Shown in pieces: positions 17,252-24,725 of a stretch of 34,097 nucleotides of DNA. The notes beneath the pieces were generated by a model, which saw only the letters and a list, made by a program, of their open reading frames with translations, made no database searches and was not told the DNA's origin. The DNA is taken from positions 1 to 34,097 of the forward strand of contig NZ_LMOG01000002.1 of assembly GCF_001423495.1 (NCBI RefSeq), read 5' to 3'. Every line of letters starts with the position of its first letter. The stretch's first letter is position 1. A program made the position numbers and the translations under genes. This DNA comes from Xanthomonas sp. Leaf131 (lineage in GTDB: Bacteria; Pseudomonadota; Gammaproteobacteria; Xanthomonadales; Xanthomonadaceae).

Positions 17252-17268
17252 CACCTGCATTACAGGTG
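17252..17268. promoter_or_regulatory. Small inverted repeat over the GH2 ribosome-binding region
   Basis: CACCTG and CAGGTG pair across five bases, 14 bases upstream of the GH2 ATG. In the transcript the stem would lie just upstream of the weak ribosome-binding region and could modulate translation after the receptor gene. A protein-binding site is an alternative. The arms are short. Confidence 0.3.
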
Positions 17269-17333
17269 TACCACGCAGCAGGCGCGGCGCAACAACTCCC
17301 GCAGCAGGTGCATGGTGCGTTTCCACACGGTTT

Positions 17334-17359
17334 GCAGCATTGCATTCGATGCGTGCTGC
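17334..17359 (-). terminator. Intercistronic hairpin after the second receptor gene
   Basis: GCAGCA pairs with TGCTGC and an inner GCAT pairs with ATGC around a TCG triloop, with a small internal loop (TT opposite G). It lies 45 bases past the receptor stop and about 95 bases before the GH2 start. No U-tract follows on the transcribed strand, so it is more likely an attenuating or 3'-end-stabilising hairpin than a full terminator. That would let the receptor be made in excess over the enzymes, a common arrangement in such operons (inference). Confidence 0.4.
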
Positions 17360-17403
17360 CGTACGCAGCCCTGAATACAGGCGCAGCGCTCGCTCACCCG
17401 CCA

Positions 17404-20112
17404 TCAAAGCATGTCCCATTGCATCGACAGGTAATAACTGCGACCGGTGACGCCGGTCATCTGCCAGCGGCTTGCGATGTCCTTGTAGGCCTCTTCGGTG
17501 CGATTGGTGAGATTCAGGCCACCTAGCTGAAAGCTCAGCTTGTCGCTGACCTGATACCCCAGCACCGCATCCAGCTGCGTGCGCGCCTTCATGGTGTGGC
17601 CTTCGCGCGCGAAGAAGCTGTCGCTGCTGTCCTGTTCGTATTCGCTGCGATGGTTGAGCGAGACGCGTGCCGAATAGTGTTTGCTCTCCCAGTAAGCGGT
17701 GGCGTTCCAGGTCTGCTCGGACAGATTGCGGATCTGGAAGGCGGTGCCGCGCTGCGGAATCACCCGGGTGAAGTTGGAGGTCACACCGAAGCCATCGATC
17801 GGCAGCCAGGCATCCAGCGACTGCGTCCAGCCCAGTTCGTAGCCGCGGATCTTGACCTTGCTGGGATCGTTGCGGGTGGCGGTGATCTCGTAGATGTCGC
17901 CACCGCTATCCACGCAATCGCCGGCGGCATTGCTGGACAGCGCGGTGCCGTTGAACGCGCCTGGGCAGACGATGCTGTTGAAGGTGCCGTTCTTGATGTT
18001 CTTCCAGAACCCGGCAACGGTCAGCGCGCCACCGTTGCCGTAGTACCACTCCAGGCTCAGGTCGGCCTGCTCGGCGGTCAATGCCTTCAGGTCGGTCTGG
18101 CCCTGGGTGACGATAAACGTGGTGGTGCCACCGGTGTTGGTGCCGGTGGAAATGGTCGAGGCAATGGCGGTATTGCTGTCCAGGATCGGCCGCACCAGTA
18201 CCTTGGCCGCGGCAAAGCGCAGTAACAAGTCCTCGCGCATGTCCAGCACCAGATTCAGGCTGGGCAACCAATTGGAATAGTCGTACGGCGCACGCGCGGT
18301 GCCGATCACCACGTTGGCGTCGTCGCTGAAGTCCTGGGCCTGGGTGATGTAAGTGTCGGTGGTGCGCTTGGTGTTTTCGTAACGCATGCCGACATTGCCA
18401 CGCAAACGCATGCTGCCGATATCGGTGTCGATGCGCGCCATGGCGTAGGCCGAGGAAATGTCGTTCTCGATGCTGTAGCTGCTTTGTGGGGCGAACAGCA
18501 CCGGCACGGTGATACCGGCGGCCGCCAGCGAACGCGCATAGGCCTCGATGTCCGGGGTCACCCAGCTGTCTTGCGAGGCGAGCTGCCCGTCGAGAAAGTT
18601 GCGCACCGTGCTGTTGGCTGCCGACAACTCGGGAAACATGTCGAAACCCGAAACGGCACCGCTTCGCAGCAGATACAGGAAGTCGCGGCGGCGCACCTCG
18701 CGGTCGAAGGTTTCGCGCCTGTACTTGGCGCCAAAGCGCACCGCATTCAACGCGCCCATGTCGAGATAGCGCTCGGCGTCCAGTTGCAGCGACCATTCCT
18801 TGTTGCTGAGCGCCTGGATGCCGCCATTGGGATATTCGCTACGCACCAGATTGGTCTTGTCCCAGGCGCTGGCATCGGTGGCGTCGGCATCGGTGGTCAA
18901 GGAGATCGCGTCCGGATTCGAGGTATCCAGCAGTGTCGAGGTCGGCTTGCGGCCCAGGATCGCCGCGCGTTCGTTCTCGTCGGTCTTGCCCTGGGTGTAG
19001 TTGGCCGCACCGCTGAAGGTCCAGGCATCGCCCTTCCACTTGAAGTCGTAGGTCAGCAGCTGCGTGGACAGATCGTGCTGCTCGCGCTGGCGGTTGTTTT
19101 CCAGCCAATAGTCCGATGCCGACACCTGGGTGGCGGTGAGCCCGTTGGTCTGCAACACGGTCAGCGGACTGCGCTCGAACGAGTACACCAACTGGTTCAT
19201 ATCGTTGGCGGTTTTGTCCTGCGAATACAAGGCAGTGAGGTTCATTTCCAGTTGGTCGCTGGGCTTCCACTGCAGCCCGCCATTGAACATCTTGCGGGTG
19301 GTTTCGCGCTCGATCGAGCGATAGCGTGGGCGGCGCGGAATGTACAAGGTGCCGGCGTCGGTTGCCTGCGTATACCAGCGGTCGATCCACAGGTAATCGG
19401 CGCGATCGTTGAGCTTCTGGTAGCCGGCACTGAGAAACACGCCCAGGTCGCCACCACCGAACTTGAACTGGTCGATATAGGTCAGCACGCCCTTGGGCGT
19501 GGGCGCGCCGCCGGCGAATTCGGCGTACTGCGCCTTGGCCGAAAACAGCAGTTTGGTCTGCTTGTAGTCCAGCGGTTTGGTGGTGTTGATGTTGACCGTG
19601 CCGGACAAGCCGCCGGCATCCATATCGGCCGACGGCGACTTGATCACCTCGATCCCGGCGGCCACTTCCGGCTGGATGATGTCGTAGCGGAAGCCATCGG
19701 TGAAATCGGCGCTTTTGATGACCTGGCCGTTGATGGTGGTAGCCGAATACTGCGGCCCCAGGCCACGCACGCTGATGGTGGAACCGCGCCCGTTGATGGT
19801 GGAAATCTGCACGCCGGGAATGCGTTGGATCGCCTCGGCGATGTTCTCGGCGGGGAACTTGCCGATGTCCTGCGCCGAGATGCCATCGGTCATGCGCACG
19901 TCGTCGCGCTTGTTGTCCATCGCAGTGATCAGGCTCTTCTGGTACGAGCTGGTGACCTTGACCGTATCGAGCTGGGAAATCTGCGCAGGGTCTGCAGGCG
20001 GCGACTCCTGCGCCTGCGCGCTGGCGCCGCAGGCAAGCAGCGACAGCGCGATGGCGATGGACAGCGAGGAAGGCGAACAACAACGCAACGAGGCACGCGA
20101 GACAGGTGACAT
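17404..20112 (-). CDS. TonB-dependent outer-membrane receptor heading the GH2-GH89-nag operon
   Basis: A 902-residue TonB-dependent barrel of the Xanthomonas/Caulobacter carbohydrate type. The signal peptide ends near GASAQA before QES. The plug carries DGISAQDIGKFPAENIAEAI, RIPGVQISTINGRGSTISVRG and SADMDAGGLSGTVNINTTKP. The barrel ends in YYLSMQWDML, without the usual terminal Phe but with the alternating pattern. I chose ATG 20112, preceded by AGGA at seven bases and starting a standard signal sequence; an ATG 15 codons upstream (20157) is possible. It is followed by GH2, GH89 and nagX in the same direction, so it probably imports the glycan those enzymes cut. A TTGACA-N17-TAAGAA promoter and several operator-like sites lie in the 726-base gap upstream. 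Confidence 0.92.
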   Translation of the reverse strand: MSPVSRASLRCCSPSSLSIAIALSLLACGASAQAQESPPADPAQISQLDTVKVTSSYQKSLITAMDNKRDDVRMTDGISAQDIGKFPAENIAEAIQRIPGVQISTINGRGSTISVRGLGPQYSATTINGQVIKSADFTDGFRYDIIQPEVAAGIEVIKSPSADMDAGGLSGTVNINTTKPLDYKQTKLLFSAKAQYAEFAGGAPTPKGVLTYIDQFKFGGGDLGVFLSAGYQKLNDRADYLWIDRWYTQATDAGTLYIPRRPRYRSIERETTRKMFNGGLQWKPSDQLEMNLTALYSQDKTANDMNQLVYSFERSPLTVLQTNGLTATQVSASDYWLENNRQREQHDLSTQLLTYDFKWKGDAWTFSGAANYTQGKTDENERAAILGRKPTSTLLDTSNPDAISLTTDADATDASAWDKTNLVRSEYPNGGIQALSNKEWSLQLDAERYLDMGALNAVRFGAKYRRETFDREVRRRDFLYLLRSGAVSGFDMFPELSAANSTVRNFLDGQLASQDSWVTPDIEAYARSLAAAGITVPVLFAPQSSYSIENDISSAYAMARIDTDIGSMRLRGNVGMRYENTKRTTDTYITQAQDFSDDANVVIGTARAPYDYSNWLPSLNLVLDMREDLLLRFAAAKVLVRPILDSNTAIASTISTGTNTGGTTTFIVTQGQTDLKALTAEQADLSLEWYYGNGGALTVAGFWKNIKNGTFNSIVCPGAFNGTALSSNAAGDCVDSGGDIYEITATRNDPSKVKIRGYELGWTQSLDAWLPIDGFGVTSNFTRVIPQRGTAFQIRNLSEQTWNATAYWESKHYSARVSLNHRSEYEQDSSDSFFAREGHTMKARTQLDAVLGYQVSDKLSFQLGGLNLTNRTEEAYKDIASRWQMTGVTGRSYYLSMQWDML

Positions 20113-20348
20113 GGGAGATCCTGAGGTGGAATGGCTGGACGACGACGCGACTGGCATTCCGATCGATCAGCGATGACAGATCCCGGCGCTGGGCAACCCA
20201 CCCACACGCGCACAGGCCCCCAGTCCCGGACATCCGGAACCGCCTGCGATCTGTTGTTTGAGACACACCCCGTACGGCCCCCCGTGGGTGCCGATGCCGC
20301 CTCCCTCCCAGGACGGACATCGCGTGCCATTGCTGATCAACGGCCCTG

Positions 20349-20365
20349 ACTGGAAAATACCAATT
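20349..20365. promoter_or_regulatory. Candidate NagQ (GntR/HutC) operator at the second receptor promoter
   Basis: ACTGGAAAATACCAATT has the TGG-N6-CCA spacing of HutC-subfamily sites bound by GlcNAc-responsive regulators such as DasR and YvoA. It lies directly downstream of the predicted -10 box, where a repressor would block initiation. Its AATTGGTA half (other strand) also occurs at the nagQ promoter. Which protein binds is inferred. Confidence 0.45.
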
Positions 20366-20377
20366 CAGTGGATTTGA

Positions 20378-20406
20378 TTCTTATGGTCTTTAAAAGATTC
20401 TGTCAA
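20378..20406 (-). promoter_or_regulatory. Predicted sigma-70 promoter of the second receptor operon
   Basis: On the - strand TTGACA (20406-20401) is a perfect -35 hexamer, followed by a 17-base spacer and TAAGAA (20383-20378) as a weak -10; CATAAG at slightly shorter spacing is an alternative. Transcription would start near 20371, giving a leader of roughly 260 bases before the ATG at 20112. Confidence 0.5.
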
Positions 20407-20512
20407 CAGTCACTGTCGAAAGCGTCTGATGGTCGTCCTCCACCTGAGCCAAATGCCTTATCCAAGGGGTTTTAGGGTTACGCCCAGGATCATTTGGGTG
20501 CATACCGGGCAT

Positions 20513-20561
20513 CGTTGTCACAGGACCAGTCAATGACCAATTCGTTATCACCAGACCAATT
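20513..20561. promoter_or_regulatory. Tandem regulatory module, two copies of CGTTRTCA-N3-GACCAR
   Basis: CGTTGTCA-cag-GACCAG starts at 20513 and CGTTATCA-cca-GACCAA starts at 20543, exactly 30 bases apart. A third copy, CGTTGTCA-gca-GACCAG, starts at 20717 within the palindrome at 20709-20726. The constant 11-base offset between the two half-motifs argues for binding sites rather than chance. CGTTRTCA matches the half-site of the LacI-type palindromes; GACCAR resembles a GntR-type half-site. Confidence 0.5.
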
Positions 20562-20708
20562 TTGTTCGAAGCGAAATGTGTCAGACGCACCGCATTCGCT
20601 GGAAGCTGCGTCACAGTCCATATTCAGGCGCTTCTGCCTGTCGAAAGCGGCGTCGATGTCTCACCAACGCAACCAGCTGACTGCAGCGATGACTCCAGCC
20701 AGTGCTAC

Positions 20709-20726
20709 GCCGACAACGTTGTCAGC
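20709..20726. promoter_or_regulatory. Candidate NagR (LacI-family) operator upstream of the second receptor
   Basis: GCCGACAAC joined to GTTGTCAGC is an 18-base inverted repeat with one mismatched pair; the inner 12 bases (GACAACGTTGTC) are perfect. The core matches the site at 4645-4668 upstream of the other receptor. It lies about 600 bases from the receptor ATG and about 300 upstream of the predicted promoter, so it may serve a distal promoter or DNA looping. Confidence 0.6.
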
Positions 20727-20838
20727 AGACCAGCTGCGCGCGCCGTCAAATCGGTCTGGACGAAGACACAGGCCATCACGCATGCACACTAATGGTGCAG
20801 AAGACCGAACACCCGGCCCCTAAGCTGCCAAGCCGCTC

Positions 20839-21558
20839 CTAGCGCAGCTGCCCTTGGTCGATGCGCAACAACGCGTGCTCTGGCGTGGCGGTAAAGCCCA
20901 GCAATTGCAGGCCCACGCCCAACACCGCGTCTTGACCCGGATCCACGCGCGACTGCAGCTGCCAACGCCCATCGCGCCACAGTTGTAGCTGCGCATTGGC
21001 CTGCACACCTGCCGGTAACGCGGCTTCCGGCAGCAGCGTCAGCACCGCGGTGTCGTCCACGCACACCGGTTGCCCGGACAACCGCAACGGCGGCAGACCC
21101 GGCAGCTCGCCCGCCCCACTCGCCAGCAGCTGCAGACTCACCCGCCCGCGCGCCTGCACGCAGCGGGTGGCATCGAACAGCAGATCGACCTGCTGCAGCT
21201 CCAATGCCAGATCGATCAACGTCATCCCTGCAGGCTGGCGTACCAGCAACTGCCCCTGCGCATCGCGAATGCCGTGTTGCGTGCCATCCACCAACAGCAG
21301 CTGCAACTGCGTGGTCTGCAAATGCACCTGACGTTCGCCATGCCACAACGGCCACACGCGCGGGCGTACCGTGACGTCGCCGAACGCAATGCCTTGCCAG
21401 TGCACCTGCCGCAAGGTGCCGGCCCAGACCGGCCCCTCCACGTCTAGCACCGAGAACGGCAGCCCCTCGCGTGGCAGCACCAGGCGCAGTGGCAGCCATG
21501 CCAGCATGGCCACAAGAAGCATCAGCAGAAATACCAGGATCCAGCGCGTGCGCGTCAC
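20839..21558 (-). CDS. xcsN: Type II secretion protein GspN-like XcsN
   Basis: Last gene of the type II secretion operon. The 239-residue protein has one N-terminal membrane helix (WILVFLLMLLVAMLAWLPL) and a periplasmic domain beginning GLPFSVLDVEGPVWAG, typical of GspN, an inner-membrane-anchored accessory component whose exact role is unsettled. The start is a GTG at 21558 overlapping the xcsM stop as GTGA; no ATG gives a sensible GspN N terminus. A much longer open frame continues upstream only as a shadow of xcsM and xcsL. GspN is absent from many T2SS operons, so the full C-to-N set here is notable. Confidence 0.85.
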   Translation of the reverse strand: MTRTRWILVFLLMLLVAMLAWLPLRLVLPREGLPFSVLDVEGPVWAGTLRQVHWQGIAFGDVTVRPRVWPLWHGERQVHLQTTQLQLLLVDGTQHGIRDAQGQLLVRQPAGMTLIDLALELQQVDLLFDATRCVQARGRVSLQLLASGAGELPGLPPLRLSGQPVCVDDTAVLTLLPEAALPAGVQANAQLQLWRDGRWQLQSRVDPGQDAVLGVGLQLLGFTATPEHALLRIDQGQLR

Positions 21559-22031
21559 GGTGCAGGCTCCGCAAACCCGCAGCGTACCCGCAGTTGGCCC
21601 TGGTCGCGCACGATGCTCAGCTGCGTCGGTGCCAGGCCATGCGCTTGTCGCAAGCGCTCCAGCCAGGCGAACAACGCCGTCGCCGCCACCGTATCGATCT
21701 GTACGTCCACACCGCCCGACGCACTGCGCTGTTGCGAGGTGATGCCAACGCCCGCCTCGCGTGCGCTGCTTGCGATGATCTCGGCTAGCGCAGCTGTGCC
21801 CGGTGCGGTGGAGCGCTTGGCCAAAGACGCCTGCGCAGAGGCCTCCAGCATCAGCTGCGCCGCGTGCGCATAGCGCGCCTGCGCCTGCGCACGCCACTGC
21901 CGCAGCGGCAGGTAGAGTGCATACCAGCCGACGAATGCCGCCAACGCGGCAGACATCACGCCCAGCATCACCCGCTCGCGTGGTGCACGCGTCTGCCACC
22001 ACTGCGCACCGCGTTGCAGACCTGCACTCAT
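21555..22031 (-). CDS. xcsM: Type II secretion inner-membrane protein GspM
   Basis: A 158-residue bitopic inner-membrane protein of the T2SS assembly platform. It has a short cytoplasmic N terminus, one membrane helix (about residues 21-45, MLGVMSAALAAFVGWYALYL) and a periplasmic ferredoxin-like domain that pairs with GspL. Identification rests on size, topology and position between L and N, since GspM sequences are poorly conserved. ATG 22031 overlaps the xcsL stop as ATGA, and its own stop overlaps the xcsN start. An upstream in-frame ATG at 22106 lies inside xcsL and is not used. Confidence 0.87.
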   Translation of the reverse strand: MSAGLQRGAQWWQTRAPRERVMLGVMSAALAAFVGWYALYLPLRQWRAQAQARYAHAAQLMLEASAQASLAKRSTAPGTAALAEIIASSAREAGVGITSQQRSASGGVDVQIDTVAATALFAWLERLRQAHGLAPTQLSIVRDQGQLRVRCGFAEPAP

Positions 22032-23116
22032 TGCACTGGCTCCAGCACCAACGGCGTGCGCATGTGATCGTCTTCGCTCTGGCTGGTGCCAGCTTGCAAT
22101 TTCCATCCTGCCTCGGCCAACCGCGCGGATAGCTGCTGCACGCTGGCGGCATCGGTGTGCAGCAAGGTCGCGCGTAGCGGCTGTGTGGAGTGGTAGTCGA
22201 GTTGATCCAGTTCGGCGGCGGGAATGGCATCGACCGCCGCGAACAGCGTGCCGAGCTGCACCGCCAACGTATCGACCGCCGCGCCTGTCTGCCGACGTGC
22301 CTGCAGCGCCGTCTGCACCGCCGCCGCATCGTGCACACCCAACTGCGCAGCCGCACGCGATTGCAGCACGCGCGCGCCGATCTCGTAGCGCAGTGTCTGC
22401 GCCAGCAGTAACAACAACGGCGATAGCAGCACCAGCGCAGCCAACACCGCAAGACGACGCGAAGTGAGCGTGTGTGCAGTGGCCGGCTTTGCAGCGAATA
22501 CGTGCTGACGCAGATTGATCGGTGTGTGTGTGGCGCAGCGCGCAAAGCAGGCAATCGCCAGGGCAGGATCGGGCGCTGGCGGCTGTGCCGGTGCGCGCTC
22601 GCCCAGCAGCATGCGCGCAGCCTCAGGCTCCAGGCTGCAAGCCAAGGCTGCACTGCGGATCAGCCAGCGGCCGTCCCAGTCCATCACTGCCGGCGCACCG
22701 TCAGCGCCAGGTTCCAGCAACAGGCAATCGGGCACCACCGCATCAGGGGTGACGCCCGACTGCGCTGCGCGCGCCAGCCACTCATGCATCGCTGTGTTAT
22801 CCACCGCAGCGACCAGACGCGTGCCATCGGCCTCGGTGCTCTCGGCAATCACCACATGCAGAGTCTGAGACTCGACGGCCAGATGCTCGGCCAGCTGCAG
22901 GCGCGCGGCGGCCACCGATTGCGCGATACTGCGGCCCGGCAAGCTCAGCCAGCGCAGATGCACGTCCACACCCGGCACCACCAGTACGGTGCGTGTGGAG
23001 TGTTCAAGCGGCATGCTGCCTGCGCTTTGCGACAGCAGCTGGCCATGCGCATCCACACGCACGGCGATGGCCTGCGCAGTGGCATCGGTGGGCAGCAACA
23101 GCAAGGTGGTACTCAT
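22028..23116 (-). CDS. xcsL: Type II secretion protein GspL
   Basis: A 362-residue inner-membrane protein linking the cytoplasmic ATPase GspE to the platform. The N-terminal half is the cytoplasmic actin-like domain (VLVVPGVDVHLRWLSLPG is the usual motif). A membrane helix follows near residues 230-252 (RLAVLAALVLLSPLLLLLAQ), then a periplasmic coiled-coil and ferredoxin-like domain that pairs with GspM. ATG 23116 overlaps the xcsK stop as ATGA. The in-frame ATG five codons earlier lies within xcsK and is less likely. Confidence 0.9.
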   Translation of the reverse strand: MSTTLLLLPTDATAQAIAVRVDAHGQLLSQSAGSMPLEHSTRTVLVVPGVDVHLRWLSLPGRSIAQSVAAARLQLAEHLAVESQTLHVVIAESTEADGTRLVAAVDNTAMHEWLARAAQSGVTPDAVVPDCLLLEPGADGAPAVMDWDGRWLIRSAALACSLEPEAARMLLGERAPAQPPAPDPALAIACFARCATHTPINLRQHVFAAKPATAHTLTSRRLAVLAALVLLSPLLLLLAQTLRYEIGARVLQSRAAAQLGVHDAAAVQTALQARRQTGAAVDTLAVQLGTLFAAVDAIPAAELDQLDYHSTQPLRATLLHTDAASVQQLSARLAEAGWKLQAGTSQSEDDHMRTPLVLEPVQ

Positions 23117-24105
23117 TGGTCGGAACTCCATTGGCGTGCCACCAGCCGCACGCGGCCGGCCGGCTCCTGCTTCAGCAAGGCGTCCAGCATGACCTGCGCG
23201 CCGGCGTGGTCGACCTGGCTATAGAGCGAAAAATAACTGGTGCGTAGTTCGATCTGTTCCAACATTGCGTTGGAAGGCTCGGCCTGTATCAGCGCAGGCT
23301 GGCTCAGGAACATCTTGGCATCGCGCCACCCTCCGGCAGGCCGCGCGGCAATGACGCGTCGTGCGGCCGGCAACGCCAACGCGCCTTCGGTTAGCGCCAC
23401 CAAGACCGGTGCATCTTCCAGGCTTAGGGTATTGATGTTGATCGGCGACAAGCGCCCTTCCGGCAATGCACACACATACGGCCGCACCTGCGCGATCACC
23501 TGCGGCGTATAGCCGACGATGGCACCTAGCTCGCTGACGCCTGCCAGTAAGGTCGCACCGGTGCGCAACGGCACTGCCAATTGCAGATAGCGATCGTCTT
23601 CAGCGCCTTGCGCCTCGGGCTGGCTGTCGCTGTCGATCCAGTCCACCAGCGCATCGCTCAAGGCCTGCGCCTGTTGCGGCGCTATGCCGAGCACCTGCAG
23701 CAATGCGACGTACTGCCGCACGCCGTCGTCGTTGCGCTGCCATTGTTCGGGCGCGCCGGCAACCACGCTGTTGAGATTGAAACAGCCGCCGCGGTCGCGT
23801 AGCCGCACGCTCACCGCGCCATCGTCGAGCGGGAAGCTGATCGGTTGATCGTTCCAGCCGCCCTCCAGCGTGGTGCGCATCGGGTCGCGCCTGGCCAATG
23901 CCTGCAGGCGCTGTTGCGCGATGGTTTCGGTACCCAGCGCGTACCACTGCGCCTGGGTCATCGCCTCGCCATTGCCGCTACGGCGCAGACCGAAGCGCAG
24001 ATCGTCCAGCACCGCCACCATCAGCAGCGTCATCACCGCCACCAGCAACAACACCGTCAGCAGGGCGACGCCACGTTGCTGCGTACGTGCGTTCAAGGGT
24101 TTCAT
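23113..24105 (-). CDS. xcsK: Type II secretion minor pseudopilin GspK
   Basis: A 330-residue minor pseudopilin, expected at the pseudopilus tip with I and J. The prepilin signal is short (MKPLNARTQQRG), cleaved after the Gly, followed by VALLTVLLLVAVMTLLMVAV. It lacks the Glu at +5, which is normal for GspK. The large insert domain includes RGGCFNLNSV and SPININTLS, both typical of the family. ATG 24105 overlaps the xcsJ stop as ATGA. The frame remains open far upstream, but only as a shadow of xcsJ. Confidence 0.93.
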   Translation of the reverse strand: MKPLNARTQQRGVALLTVLLLVAVMTLLMVAVLDDLRFGLRRSGNGEAMTQAQWYALGTETIAQQRLQALARRDPMRTTLEGGWNDQPISFPLDDGAVSVRLRDRGGCFNLNSVVAGAPEQWQRNDDGVRQYVALLQVLGIAPQQAQALSDALVDWIDSDSQPEAQGAEDDRYLQLAVPLRTGATLLAGVSELGAIVGYTPQVIAQVRPYVCALPEGRLSPININTLSLEDAPVLVALTEGALALPAARRVIAARPAGGWRDAKMFLSQPALIQAEPSNAMLEQIELRTSYFSLYSQVDHAGAQVMLDALLKQEPAGRVRLVARQWSSDQ

Positions 24106-24725
24106 CCGCGCCCCTCGGGCAGCAGGAACAGCTGGCGCACGCGCCCCCATTGCTCCAAGTCCAGTTCCAGCGAGATCGCATCCGGCAGGGCGTCGAGTCC
24201 GCCGCTCCAGCCATCGCTCCATTGCGCGCGGTAATGAAATCCCACGACCGCCGAGCGCACGCCACGCAGCACCACCTGCGGCGTGCCGGCGACCGCGCCA
24301 TCGAGTGCGGGACGTGCACTGCGCTCCAGGCGGCCCTCGACCACACGGTATTCCACGTATTGCAATGACGCGCGCGGCGCCTGATCCGGATTGCTCCAGC
24401 CACGCCGCACAAAACCGAACAACGGCCCGGGCGCACCCGGCGGGCTTGCGATGAACGCGGTGCGTGCAGCACCGCCCTCGCTGTTGCGCGTGCGCCGCAC
24501 AGCGGCCTGTTGCAGATCGCTGCGCAGCAGACCATGGGCAAGTTGAAACTCGCGAATCTGCTGCAGGCGCGCACGCACCGCATAGCGCTGATCGATGCTC
24601 TGCCGCATCACCACCACTGCCGCGACCGCCACCAGTGCGAACACCGCCAGTGCGACCAGCAACTCGATCAAGGTGAAGCCTGCACTGCCACGGGTACACG
24701 CTGCGGCACGACGTGCGCGGATCAT
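24102..24725 (-). CDS. xcsJ: Type II secretion minor pseudopilin GspJ
   Basis: A 207-residue minor pseudopilin. The prepilin peptidase site is GSAG followed by FTLIELLVALAVFALVAVAA, with Glu at +5. The length and the DLQQAAVR segment after the long N-terminal helix fit GspJ. ATG 24725 overlaps the xcsI stop as ATGA, and its stop overlaps xcsK, so I-J-K-L-M-N form a chain of translational overlaps. Processing needs a prepilin peptidase (GspO/PilD) that is not encoded in this window. Confidence 0.92.
   Translation of the reverse strand: MIRARRAAACTRGSAGFTLIELLVALAVFALVAVAAVVVMRQSIDQRYAVRARLQQIREFQLAHGLLRSDLQQAAVRRTRNSEGGAARTAFIASPPGAPGPLFGFVRRGWSNPDQAPRASLQYVEYRVVEGRLERSARPALDGAVAGTPQVVLRGVRSAVVGFHYRAQWSDGWSGGLDALPDAISLELDLEQWGRVRQLFLLPEGRG

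Larger units (their letters stand above)
20113..20838. other. Gene-free regulatory stretch upstream of the second receptor
   Basis: These 726 bases lie between the receptor start and the xcsN stop; both neighbours read leftward. No credible gene is present. The part from about 20340 to 20600 is visibly richer in A+T than its surroundings. It contains a predicted - strand promoter (20378-20406), a TGG-N6-CCA dyad (20349-20365), two copies of a CGTTRTCA-N3-GACCAR module (20513-20529 and 20543-20559), a third copy inside a LacI-type palindrome (20709-20733), and a CCGGA-CA-TCCGG palindrome in the leader (20226-20237). I see no clear terminator for the xcs operon here. Confidence 0.6.

Noticed and set aside
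15337..17526. 729-codon + strand open frame opposite the GH2 gene
   Set aside because: His/Gln/Arg-rich translation with no domain, antisense to an enzyme with intact motifs.
18484..20109. 541-codon + strand open frame opposite the second receptor
   Set aside because: Antisense shadow of the receptor; no motifs.
24060..24105. Missing Glu at +5 in the XcsK leader as a possible defect
   Set aside because: GspK proteins normally lack this residue, so it is not a sign of inactivation.
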